64,000 nt of DNA, from contig JAYKKT010000089.1 in NCBI GenBank assembly GCA_036023115.1, positions 16,982,501 to 17,046,500 on the forward strand, read 5' to 3'. The stretch is from Brasenia schreberi (lineage: Eukaryota > Streptophyta > Magnoliopsida > Nymphaeales > Cabombaceae). Positions 36,401 through 48,400 of the stretch are shown here, piece after piece. Position 1 is the first letter of the stretch. Each line of letters starts with the position of its first letter. A program made the position numbers and the translations under genes. Under the pieces are notes generated by a model, which did no database searches, was not told the DNA's origin, and saw only the letters and a program-made list of their open reading frames with translations.

Positions 36401-39400
36401 TCCTTGCTTAAGATCTTCACCACCTTCTACTTCAAAATAAAAATCTTCATCTCCTTGATGATATTGTTGCGCTCCTTCCAAATTAATCCATAGAATATCT
36501 TCTTCAGTTAGGAGTACATTTTGTTCGTTATATTCTATAATCCACTCCTCTAATATATCAAAATTATCCAAACTTATTGGATCAAATTGGCTTTCTTCTC
36601 TACTTATCTTTTTTAATTGCCTAGAAGAAAGAAAGAAAAGTAATTAGTAAATAACATTAACAATTCAAGTTAAACAAAATATTGAATTGAATATTTAAGT
36701 AGTAATTAATACAAGATTACCTTTGGCAAAGACGCATGTTACAACGGATGAAAACTAAATTATTAAGCCACTTATGTTCCAACCTATTGCGTTTTTTTGT
36801 ATAGATGTGTTCAAAGACACTTCAATTCCTTTTACAACCCATTGCACTATAGGTTTGGCTCAGAACTCTTACTGCAAAATATCTAAGATTTGGATAATCA
36901 CTTCCAAACCTATTCCACCAAATATCTGTAGAAAAAGACAAACATTAGGGACTTAATCCATAATAATATAAGATTTAAGAAACTTAAATACGAAGATAAA
37001 TAATTTAGCTGGACGCATATTAGTGTGATTGCAAATTGCTATAAGCAAACCCTAAAGAGCATTATCATAGATCTCCATCTCTCGATGTATAGCATATGCT
37101 CTACTCTCATCAGGGACTAATCAGTCTATACAATCAATGATGCCACGATTAACCTCACCGTCCTTTTTTAAGCTTGTTGAGTGCCTTAATGTTGGGTTTA
37201 GGTAATATGTGTAATGAAGACTATGCTTCAATATAGTTGCGGAAGATCAATGAGTGGATAACACCACAAAGTATCAATCATAAAGCCTTAGAAAAGGTAA
37301 TAGCCGAGAGCAACAAGTGCATGCGAAAAGGAGAATAAACACAACACAAGCTTGAATAAATAATCTTTATTCATTAGCCATCAAAGACTTGAATTTAAAA
37401 TGGTTTACAAGAGGTATTTATAGAGAAAAGGAAGTGAAAGAGAGTGAGAGAGAGTGAAGGACTAAAATGGTTTACAAGAGGTATTTATAGAGAAAAGGAA
37501 GTGAAAGAGAGTGAGAGAGAGTGAAGAGGGAAAAGAGGGGAAAGAGGGGGGCTGGCTGCAACCAGCCCCCAACGGCTACTTCACTAGCCGTTAGGGACCA
37601 GGGCCCCCAACGGCTAGTGGCCCTGGGGGCCCTGCCCAGTGGGCCAGGGTCGCCAGGGCCGGGCCTCTCTGGTCCAGTTCTTTAACACCCCCTCTCAAAC
37701 TGACAGCTCCATGACTTGAAGTTTGCCAATTAAAGATTGAAATCGAGGAGTAGGTAAGGAGTGAACACATTTGCAAGTTGATATTCTGATTTTACAAAAT
37801 ATAATGTCAAATTGCCTTGTAGATGCTCTCCACGAATATAGTGACAATTCATCTCTATGTGCTTTGTGCGCTCATGGAAGGTATGGTTATTGGCTATATA
37901 CATAGCACTTTTGTTGTAGCAGAATATTATTGGAGGAGCTTCCAGTTGTATGCTCAAGTCTTGAAGTAGTCGTCGCAGCGAAGTTAGCTCTGTAGTAGTG
38001 TTGGCCATAGCACGATACTCAGCTTCAGTGGACGAAAGAGACACCTTTTGTTGTTTCTTGCATCTCCATGAAATGAGTGAGTGACCAAGGAATATGCAAT
38101 ATCCGGTAGTAGATTACCTGTCATTCACATCACCACCCCAATCAGTATCAGTATATGCAAGCAACTGAAATAACGAGGAGGAAGATAGAAATACTCCCTT
38201 AGTTGAGGTTTGTTGAATATAACGAACAATCCTCATAACAACACTCATATTCACTGAGGTGAGTGCATGCTGAAACTGACTTACAATATGAACATCATGA
38301 GCAATATCAGGCCGTGTTATGGTGAGATATGTGAGTGCTCCAACCATCTGTCTATAAGGTATGGGATCACTCAGAAGTTCACCATCAACTAGGCGCATAT
38401 TCTGGTTGATTACATCTGGTGTCTCAACGACTTTGTCAACTGTAATACCTGATCTAAGAATAACATCATTAGTAAACTTAGTTTGTGATAAAAAGAAACC
38501 TCTATCATCACGGGGTACCTCAATGCCAAGAAAATAGGAAAGTTGACCCAGATCCTTCATTTCAAACACATTACCAAGTTCTTACTTGATTTGTTGGATA
38601 CCTGTATCATCACTACCTGTAATAATCATATCATCGACGTAGAGCAAAAGGATAACAATACTTGCAGAGGATTTTCTTATAAACAGGGCTGTGTTAGTAT
38701 AACAGATAGTAAAACCATGTAATGTCATGAATTCAGTCATTCTATCAAACCAAGCCTTGGGAGCTTGTTTGAGACCATATAAGGCTCTTTTGAGCTTTAA
38801 GACTTGGTTTCTAGGAAGATTGAGACCAGGAAGAGGCTCCATATATACTTCTTTTTTCAACCAATCATTTAAAAAAGTATTTTTAACATCTAACTGATAA
38901 ATATTCCAATGATGAATAGCACATACAGCTATAAGTGTTCTAACAATTGTTATTCTAGCTATAGGAGCAAAGGTTTCTTCATAATCAATTTCATATTCTT
39001 GAGAATAACTCTTGGCAACCAATCTAGCTTTATAACGATCTAATGAGCCATCACCATTAGTCTTGATTTTATAAACCCACCTACAACCTATAGTCTTTTT
39101 GTTTGATGGTCTAGAGACTATATCCCATGTTTGGGCTCTAAATAAAGCATTCAACTCTTCGTTCATTGCATGAGTCCATTCTTGTGATAATTGAGCTTCT
39201 TTAAAGGTTTTAGGTTCCTTTATAGCTGAAATATTTGTTACTAAAGCTCTATGTCTTGGTGAAAACTATCATATGATACAAATCTTTCAGGAGGTCTAGA
39301 ATCACGATTTGACCTTCTAGGGATAGGCATAGATCTCCTATTGTAATGTTGATCAAAGGGAGTAATACAATGTCTGTTAATCATAGGTTCATCAAACTCA

Positions 39401-42400
39401 TTTTCTTCATGAATTACCTCTTCACCTAAAATATCATTGAAGAAGGAGTAGGAGGAGTCATCCATGCTTTTAAAAACATATTCATTTTCAAAAAATCTAA
39501 CATCTCGAGATACATAAAGCTTATCATTTTTATTTGGTTATTCTATATCCTAAAAAGGCACATTCTATGGCCCGAGATGATAATTTATCATCTTTGTTAG
39601 TATAAACAAAGAACTTACATCCAAAAATACACAATCTTGAATAGTTAGGAGAAACTTTAAAAAGTTTTTATATAGGAGACATATTTTGTAAAACCAAAGA
39701 GGGCATCCGATTAATTAAATAGACTGCAGTCATAATAGCTTCTGTCCAAAATTTTTTAGGAACACCACTTGACAAAAGCAAAGTTCTTGTGGTTTCCAAA
39801 ATATGTTTATGCTTTCATTCGGAAACACCATTTTGTTGAGGAGTCTTAGAACAAGAAGTTTGATGTATAATCCCAAACTTATTAAGATGGTTTTCAAAAT
39901 CCTTTGACATAAACTCTCCTCCTGAATCCGATCTAAAAATTTTGATTTCGGAATCAAATTGATTCTTTACAAGATTATGAAAAATAACAAAATTTTGAAA
40001 GACATCGGATTTTGCTTTTAAAAGATATACCCATGTATACCTAGTAAAGTCATCTACAAAAATAACATAATAGGAAATGCCTCCTTTGGAGGGTTGTGTT
40101 AGGCTTCCGACAGCCAGCGTAAAACTTCGTCGGATTTTTATAACATGGATTACAAAAATTATGAGCATTGTTTTGGGGCGTCCTCGCCTAACGACGTGCT
40201 GCAGAACCCGAATATAGTAAGAAGTAAGCAAGGGCCACTACATTTTCGCCCGAATGTAGTGAATCAATTGCAGAGAGGGTTACCATATCATGGACGGGTG
40301 TGGGTAAAGAAGTTAGTCCCGCTACATTGCCGCCCGAATGTAGTGAAAAATTTTTAGAGAGGGTGTCCGCATTTTGATTATGCACGGATGTGGGGGGTAA
40401 GGAAGCTAGTCGTAGATAACAAGATTCGTATTGGTTCTTAGAATATTGAAACATTATCTCGTAAGCTAATGGAGGTGGTAGATACTATGATTCGAAGAAA
40501 GATTCATATTCTATGTTTACAAGAGACAAAATGCGTTGGAGAAAAAACAAAGGAGATAGAGGATACATGTTTTAAATTATGGTACTCAAGTAAAGAAAAG
40601 GCTCGAAACGGAGTTGGTATTATCATAAATAAAGATTTAAAGGAGAGTGTAGTAGACATACAACGATATGGTGATCGAATCATGACGTTGAAATTAGTGT
40701 TAGGAGCAGAGGTTTTGAATATAGTTTGTGCTTACGCACCCCAAGTAGGACTAGAAGATAGTATAAAGACAGTTTTTTGGGAAGAGTTAGATAAGGTGTT
40801 TCAAAAGATTCCACAAAGGGAGATAATTTGTTTAGGAGGAGATTTAAATGGACATGTCGGTAAAGAGGCATTAGGATAAAGGGATTCATGGAAACTTTGG
40901 TTTTGGGGATATAAACGAGGAAGGTAGGGAGATTTTAAATTTTGCTATGGCATTTGATCTCTTTATAGTCAATACAATCTTCAAAAAACGAGATGAACAT
41001 TTAATTACTTATAAGAGTGGCTATTCACAAACACAAATTGATTACTTTATTTGTAGAAAAAAAGATAGAGCGTGTTGTAAAGATTGTAAGGTAATTACAG
41101 GAGGAAGTTTAACCACCCAACATCGACTTTTAGTTATGGATTTACAAATAAAAAAATTGGACAAAGAAGAAAAGAGTGCATCGAGCTATTCAGACTAAAT
41201 TGTGGAACCTCAAAAGTGAGAAAGAAGATATATTTAAACAGAAAGTCCTTCAAGGAGATGTTTGGAATTATGTTGGTACACCTTGTGATATGTGGAACAA
41301 TATGGCTATACATATTAGGAAAGTGGCGAAAGATGTGTTAGGTGTAACTCAGGGAGGTGTATCGGCACAAAACAAGCTTGGTGGTGGAGTGAAGTAGTGC
41401 AAAATAAAATCAAGGCAAAGAGGGTATGTTACAAATTACATTATGCTAAGAAAACTAGTGAAACTTTAGATGCTTATAAGAAAGCAAAGAAAGAAGCGAA
41501 AAAGGCCGTGAGTGAAGCAAAAGCTAAATTTTGGGAGGATTTATATAAAAAACTCAACTCAAAAGAGGGTGAAAGAGATATTTTTAGGATAGCTAGGGCT
41601 AGAGATAAGAAAACTAAAGATCTTAATTATGTTAGATGCATCAAGGACGATGATGAAAAAATTCTAGTGGCAAATGATTATATAAGAAATGGATGGAAAA
41701 CTATTTTTATAATCTTTTTAATGAAAATAAAGATGTTAGTGTTAGTTTAGGAGATTTAGCGAAGTCAGAAAAGTATATAAACCACAATTTCTACCGATGT
41801 ATTCAAAAGAATGAAGTCAAAGAGGCTCTTAAACATATGAAGGGTGGTAAATCGGTAGGACCAAGAAAATACTAGGAGAAATAGGAATCACTTGGCTCAC
41901 AAGACTATTTAATGAAATATGGAAAAACCAAAAGATGCCCGAGGAATGAAGAGCAAGTACACTTATACCCATATATAAGAACAAGGGAGACATTCAAAAT
42001 TGTGTGAATTATCGAGGTATCAAGTTAATGAGTCATACTATGAAATTATGGGAAAGAATTATCGAACGTAGGTTAAGACAAGTATCAAGTACAACAGAGA
42101 ACCAATTTGGATTCATGCCAGGCAGAACTACTATTGAAGCGATTCACCTTTTGAGATGTCTTATGGAACATTTTAAAGCAAAAAAGAAAGACCTTCACAT
42201 GATATTTATTGATCTAGAAAAAGCTTATGATAGGGTACCGAGGGAGGTTCTTTGGAGAACTTTGGAAAAAAGAGGTATCCCATTGACATATATTAACCTT
42301 ATAAGAGACATGTATGATGGTGCAAAAACATGTGTGAGGACTCATGAAGGAATGACATACTTCTTTGAAGTTAATATTGGGTTACATCAAGGATCAACTT

Positions 42401-45400
42401 TAAGTCCATACTTATTTATAATGGTGATGGATGAGTTAACAAAACATATTCAAGATGAAGTACCTTGGTGTATGTTATTTGCAGATGACATTGTATTAGT
42501 GGAGGAGTCTAAGAAAAAAGTTAATAGAAAATTGGAACTATGGAGAGAAACATTAGAAAGCAAAGGCCTCCGACTTAGTATAACAAAGACAGAATATATG
42601 GAATGTAAGTTTGATCATTTGGTTACTTAAGAGGACATATAAATTAAAATTGGCACACATTGCATTTCCCAAAAGAAAAGTTTTAAATACCTAGGGTCAA
42701 TTTTTCAGAGTGACGAAAGAATTGATGGAGATGTTACACATAGAATTAATGCTGGTTGGTTAAAATGGAGAGGAGCATCAGGTATTCTTTGTGATAAGAA
42801 TATACCATTAAAATTAAAAGGTAAGTATTATAGAGCAGCAATTAGGCCTGCCATGTTTTATGGTTCTGAGTGTTGGGCAGTTAATCATCAACATGTACAA
42901 AAGATGTCTGTGACAGAAATGAAGATGTTGAGATGGATGAGTGGACCGTATACATAATGAGGTTATTAGAAACAAATTAGGAGTGACACCAATAGAGGAT
43001 AAAATGAGAGAACATCGTTTAAGGTGGTTTGGACATATAGAAAGAAGATCAAAAGAAGAGCCGGTAAGAAGGTTAGAAAAACTAAATTTGGAAAGTATTA
43101 AAAGAGCTAGAGGACGACCACAAAAGTGTTAGAAAGAAACAATAAAGAATGATCTAGCTTATTAGGAGTTAACTGCTAACATGGCACACGATATGGATCT
43201 GTGGAAAAAAAGAGTCCATGTAGCCGACCCCGTCTAGTATGGGAAAAGGCTTAGTTGTTGTTGTTGTTAGCAGAGGTTTTGAATATAGTTTGTGCTTATG
43301 CACCCCAAGTAGGACTAGAAGATAGTATAAAGACAACGTTTTGGAAAGAGTTAGATAAGGTGATTCAAAAGATTCCACAAAGGGATATGATTTGTTTAGG
43401 AGGAGACTTAAATGGACATGTCGGTAAAGAGGCATTAGGATATCAAGGTATTCATGGAAACTTTGGTTTTGGAGATATAAATGAGGAAGGTAGGGAGATT
43501 TTAAATTTTGCTATGGCATTTGATTTCTTTATAGTCAATACAATCTTCAAAAAACGAGATGAACATTTAATTACTTATAAGAGTGGCTATTCACAAACAC
43601 AAATTGATTACTTTATTTGTAGAAAAAAAGATAGAGCGTGTTGTAAAGATTGCAAGGTAATTCTAGGAGAAAGCTTAACCACCCAATATCGACTTTTAGT
43701 TATGGATTTACAAATAAAAAAATGGACAAAGAAGAAAAGAGTGCATCGAGCTATTCAGACTAAATGGTGGAACCTGAAAAGCGAGAAAGAAGATATATTT
43801 AAACAGAAAGTCCTTCAAGGAGATGTTTGGAATTATGTTGGTACACCTTGTGATATGTGGAACAATATGGCTATACATATTAGGAAAGTGGTGAAAGATG
43901 TGTTAGGTGTATCTCAGGGAGGTGTACCGGCACAAAAACAAGCTTGGTGGTGGAGTGAAGTAGTGCAAAATAAAATTAAGGCAAAGAGGGCATGTTACAA
44001 ATTACATTATGCTAAGAAAACTAGTGAAACTTTAGATGCTTATAAGAAAGCAAAGAAGGAAGCGAAAAAGGCCGTGAGTGAAGCAAAAGCTAAATTTTGG
44101 GAGGATTTATATAAAAAAAACTCAACTCAAAAGAGGGTAAAAGAAATATTTTTAGGATAGCTAGGGGTAGAGATAAGAAAACTAAAGATCTTAATTATGT
44201 TAAATGCATCAAGGACAAGGATGAAAAAATTCTAGTGGCAAATGATGATATAAGAAATAGATGGAAAAACTATTTTTATAAGCTCTTTAATGAAAATAAA
44301 GATGTTAGTATTAGCTTAGGAGAGTTAGCCAAATAAGAAAAGTATATAAACCACAATTTCTACCGATGTATTCAAAAGAATGAAGTCAAAGAGGCTTTTA
44401 AACATATGAAGGGTGGTAAATCGGTAGGACCTGATAATATTCCTATAGAAGTTTGGAAAATACTAGGAGAAATAGGAATCACTTGGCTCACAAGACTATT
44501 TAATGAAATATGGAAAAACCAAAAGATGCCCGAGGAATGAAGAGCAAGTACACTTATACCCATATATAAGAAAAAGGGAGACATTCAGAATTGTGCGAAT
44601 TATGGAGAGAAACATTAGAAAGCAAAGGCCTTCGACTTAGTAGAACAAAGAAAGAATATATGGAATGTAAGTTTAATCATTCAAAGGATATAGAAATTAA
44701 AATTGGCACACATTGCGTCTCCCAAAAGGAAAGTTTTAAATACCTAGGGTCAATTTTTCAGAGTGATGGAAGAATTGATGGAGATGTTACGCATAGAATT
44801 AATGCTGGTTGGTTAAAATGGAGAGGAGCATTAGGTATTCTTTGTGATAAGAAGATACCATTAAAGTTAAAAGGTAAATATTATAGAGCATCAATTAGGC
44901 CTGCCATGTTTTATGGTTCTGAGTGTTGGGCAGTTAATCATCAACATGTACAAAAGATGTTTGTGACAGAAATGAAGATATTGAGATGGATGAGTGGTCA
45001 TACAAGAAAAGACCGTATACATAATGAGGTTATTAGAAACAAATTAGGAGTGGCACCAATAGAGGATAAAATGAGAGAATATCGTTTAAGATAGTTTGGA
45101 CATATAGAAAGAAGACCAAAAGAAGAACCTGTAAGAAGGTACAAAAAAATTAAATTTGAAAAGTATTAAAAGAGCTAGAGGACGACCACAAAAGTGTTGG
45201 AAAGAAACAATAAAGAATGATCTAGTTTATTGTGAGTTAACTGCTAACATGGCACACGATAGGTTTCTGTGGAAACAAAGAATCCATGTAGCTGACCCCA
45301 TCTAGTATTGGAAAAGGCTTAGTTGTTGTTGTGTATTAAATGGAATACATGCATCATAAAACCATCTGCGCACTACAAGGTCTTCGTGATCATGCAGTTG

Positions 45401-48400
45401 TTCTAAAGCTATAGCAACACAAATTCCAAGTTAGTACCATGTGTAGTGTTAGGAGGAAAAAATGAATGTATGCTAGAAGTTCTTCCTCTACTCCTTCGTG
45501 AGCTTTCTCTTCTACTCCTTCTACTTGCAAAATCTTCAGGAACCCTCTTTTCCCTGTTTAATGGTCGAGAACTACTACTACAACCTCTGTTCTACCATAT
45601 CAAGGAATACTATTAGTCAATCCAATAGCATATCATCATTTTCCTCAAACATCCCTAAATCATCCTGTTGCTATCTCCTCTCATGTATGCTCTCAATCAT
45701 CTGAATACATTGTCATTTAATGGCTTACGACAAACTTCTAACTATGTTCGTACAAGGAGCAACTTATTTTCTTGTCCCTGCTAAGTAGTGTTTCAATCGT
45801 GAAATTTCACCACTAACCACCTCACAAAACAAACATTTGATCTTCAATGTGGAACCCTCAAGTACTATACCCCATTGCCATGTCGGATCATCACACCGAG
45901 ATTGGAGTATCTAACACCCCTTCCTGTCATCTCAATTGAGCACTTTAATTCAATAAAAAATCAAAAATAAAAGCACTTCATAAATCTCTAATCTTCATAT
46001 AACACTCAAATAGATTGTGTCCCACTTCACGATCGCAATAAAAATCATATTCACGCACTTCATAACGTCATATTTTGTCATTAAAAAAATATAAATAACA
46101 AAAAAAAACAAATACAAAAGAAAATCTCCAAAAAATACAAAATGTATACCACAATCTAAGTTGTGGGCTTCCACTGACACCGTAGAACATTTTCTTTCGA
46201 GCCTTGAACACCAAGGATGGGAGAGAGTACGTTGGGGAGTTGTGAATACACGAGAAGGGAAGCAAACAAAAGCCCATAAACCTGCAAAACTACGGGTTTT
46301 TGTTCGGTCGGCTACGATACGACAGAGTAACCTGTTAGTGATACAAGTGGATCTATCGTATCGTGGCGTCCCACAATACAGATAACACTGGTTTATACTC
46401 TGCATCAATGACTTTTCACCTTCCCTCACATCTTGCCTGGTACAATACGGATAACATTGGTTTATACTTTATACATATTATCATCTTGACCCTGCATTAA
46501 TAACTTTTGACATTTTTGTATCCTTCACCTTCCCTCGCATCTTGCATGGGCATTTACACCATTGTGACAATAACCAGAGGTCTCTCTGCACCTAGATTGA
46601 GCTAGTTTGTCTTCGCTGCTTGACCTCATCATTGTGTCTGATTATTCCCAGGTGACGAAGATTATGGATGATGGATCATGATAGTTTTAAGTTGGGAATT
46701 CAATAGAGCAAGATTTTAAGACATGGAAAAGATCATTTGACTCTGCTGAATATTGTGACCTCTATAGATTTTTCAAAATTTCTGGATTCTGAGGTTCGGG
46801 AAAGAATAGTTGTTTTGTGACAATGTTTGGTTTATTGCTTGATATGTGAGCATTTTTTTGGGAATACTAATATTGATAACGCTATTCCTCAAAGAAGGAA
46901 CATGAACTGTTAGTTGCTTTGCTTTCCAAGGCCACAAAGGGTTGTTTCCGGTTGCTTTATTGGCTGATAGGTCTTGATGGGAGCATACTTTATATTTGCA
47001 TGCACTGAAGTGGAGCGGTAATGTGGAGAAAGGTGAAGCTATTCATCTTATTCTACTTAACCTTGATTGGACAAACAATACCTATTGGCCTCATTTTATG
47101 AAAAACAATAAATTGGGCATATTCTCCACATTCTAAAGTACGTATGGGTGTTTAGGAAATTGACACTCCTAAAGTGAACTCATGGTTATTTGGACCAGTT
47201 GGTGGAAGGCATTGCCATGAACATATCTCAGCATGTTGGGCTGTCCATGAAAATACCATACCTCAAGATTTAAGGTCAGTCAAACAAGGAGGAACTCTGC
47301 AAGCATTTTTCTTCTAGGTCCACTTTGTCTTTGGATGCAACCTACAGTAAAATGTGATAGACACAAAGGTTCATCAAGTGTAACAGGCTCGAATAATTAG
47401 TATGAAACATATGTTTTGTAGTTATGTATGGACTTGCATAATGAGTTTGATATGCTGATGAGCATCATTCCACATAAAGCCACTTTTCCTTCAGTTCTGC
47501 AGGCAATTTCTGATCTTATAACTGAGGACACTCATATGAAGTCCTCTGGTATTCGTCCCATTGAAGATGCCTGAGAACAAAGCACACTCAAGTTAAGGGG
47601 ATGAAAAAGGAGACTTTGAGTTGTATGTCCAAAATGACGAGGAATGAATAACGTTGTTATTAGCGTGAGGAGCATGAAGTATTCTTATACAAGCTTGAAA
47701 AAGAATGTTTAGAGGTTCAGGAGCATCCATAGCCATGGATAGATTGAATATTTGTCATACAAGGTTTCTTGTGGAGACAATATCCAACATCCAGTATTAT
47801 CTAGCACTTCATAGCGAATATAAAGTGCTTCTACTAGCACTATTCTGAGATGCAACATCAACTTAAACTCCTTTGACCTTCAGCTTTGCCTCTTATACGT
47901 GTCTTCGTTTGGTGGTACTTCCCGTGCTGTTCCTTTGTAGTTGGGCTGATCGAAAGCTTAGGTGCCTCATGTCATATGCAACGTAATATTTCTATCTTAG
48001 CCATTCATTTGTCAGGCCTTCAACAGCGCTGTTGAATGGTGAATTGCTCATTTCTGTATCAAAAGGTGGTGAAATTGCTGAAATTAAGCAAAAAACAAAG
48101 TTGATGCTCAGATGTGAGGGGAACACATTGAACATCTTTCCAAGACTATTTTCCAGAGAAGTAATTTACCAAACATTTTGCCGTTATAACTCCAAAAGAA
48201 GAGTATCGTAGCTGAAAGGAAGACTACATATTTTTCAGAAACGACCAGAGCGCTGTTGTATGCTAGCCACATACTTAAGATTATCTAAGGTTGGAGCAAC
48301 CTGCATGCTAGTGGGTAGTTACAACCGAGTGCCAAGAGTCAGTTCGCCAAACTTCAATGCACTCTAGTAGAAGCACAGAACGTTTATTTAGTTTTTCAAA

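Larger units (their letters stand above)
40089..43268 (+). mobile_element. RTE LINE, nearly complete (LINE-c)
   Basis: It matches LINE-a from about 60 bases inside its 5' end to the (TTG)n tail at 43255-43268. The joint with Copia is at GGAG, a short shared word. The endonuclease is readable at 40469-41198 and RT at 41693-42630. Several frameshifts (near 40878, 41190, 41390, 41700) and stops make it inactive. It sits on the + strand, opposite to Copia and hAT-2, and is followed without a gap by LINE-d. Confidence 0.85.
36103..46390 (-). mobile_element. hAT DNA transposon split by nested insertions (hAT-2)
   Basis: Both ends show CAGTGTT and are flanked by exact 8-bp GTTTATAC. Read on the - strand, 46390-45335 corresponds to the first third of hAT-1 and 37189-36103 to its last third. 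Between them lie a Copia fragment and two LINEs (37190-45334). Own sequence is about 2.14 kb against 3.19 kb in hAT-1; about 1 kb equivalent to hAT-1 33805-34815, including the catalytic core, is missing. It is inverted relative to hAT-1. It resides in VAMP intron 3. Confidence 0.85.
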
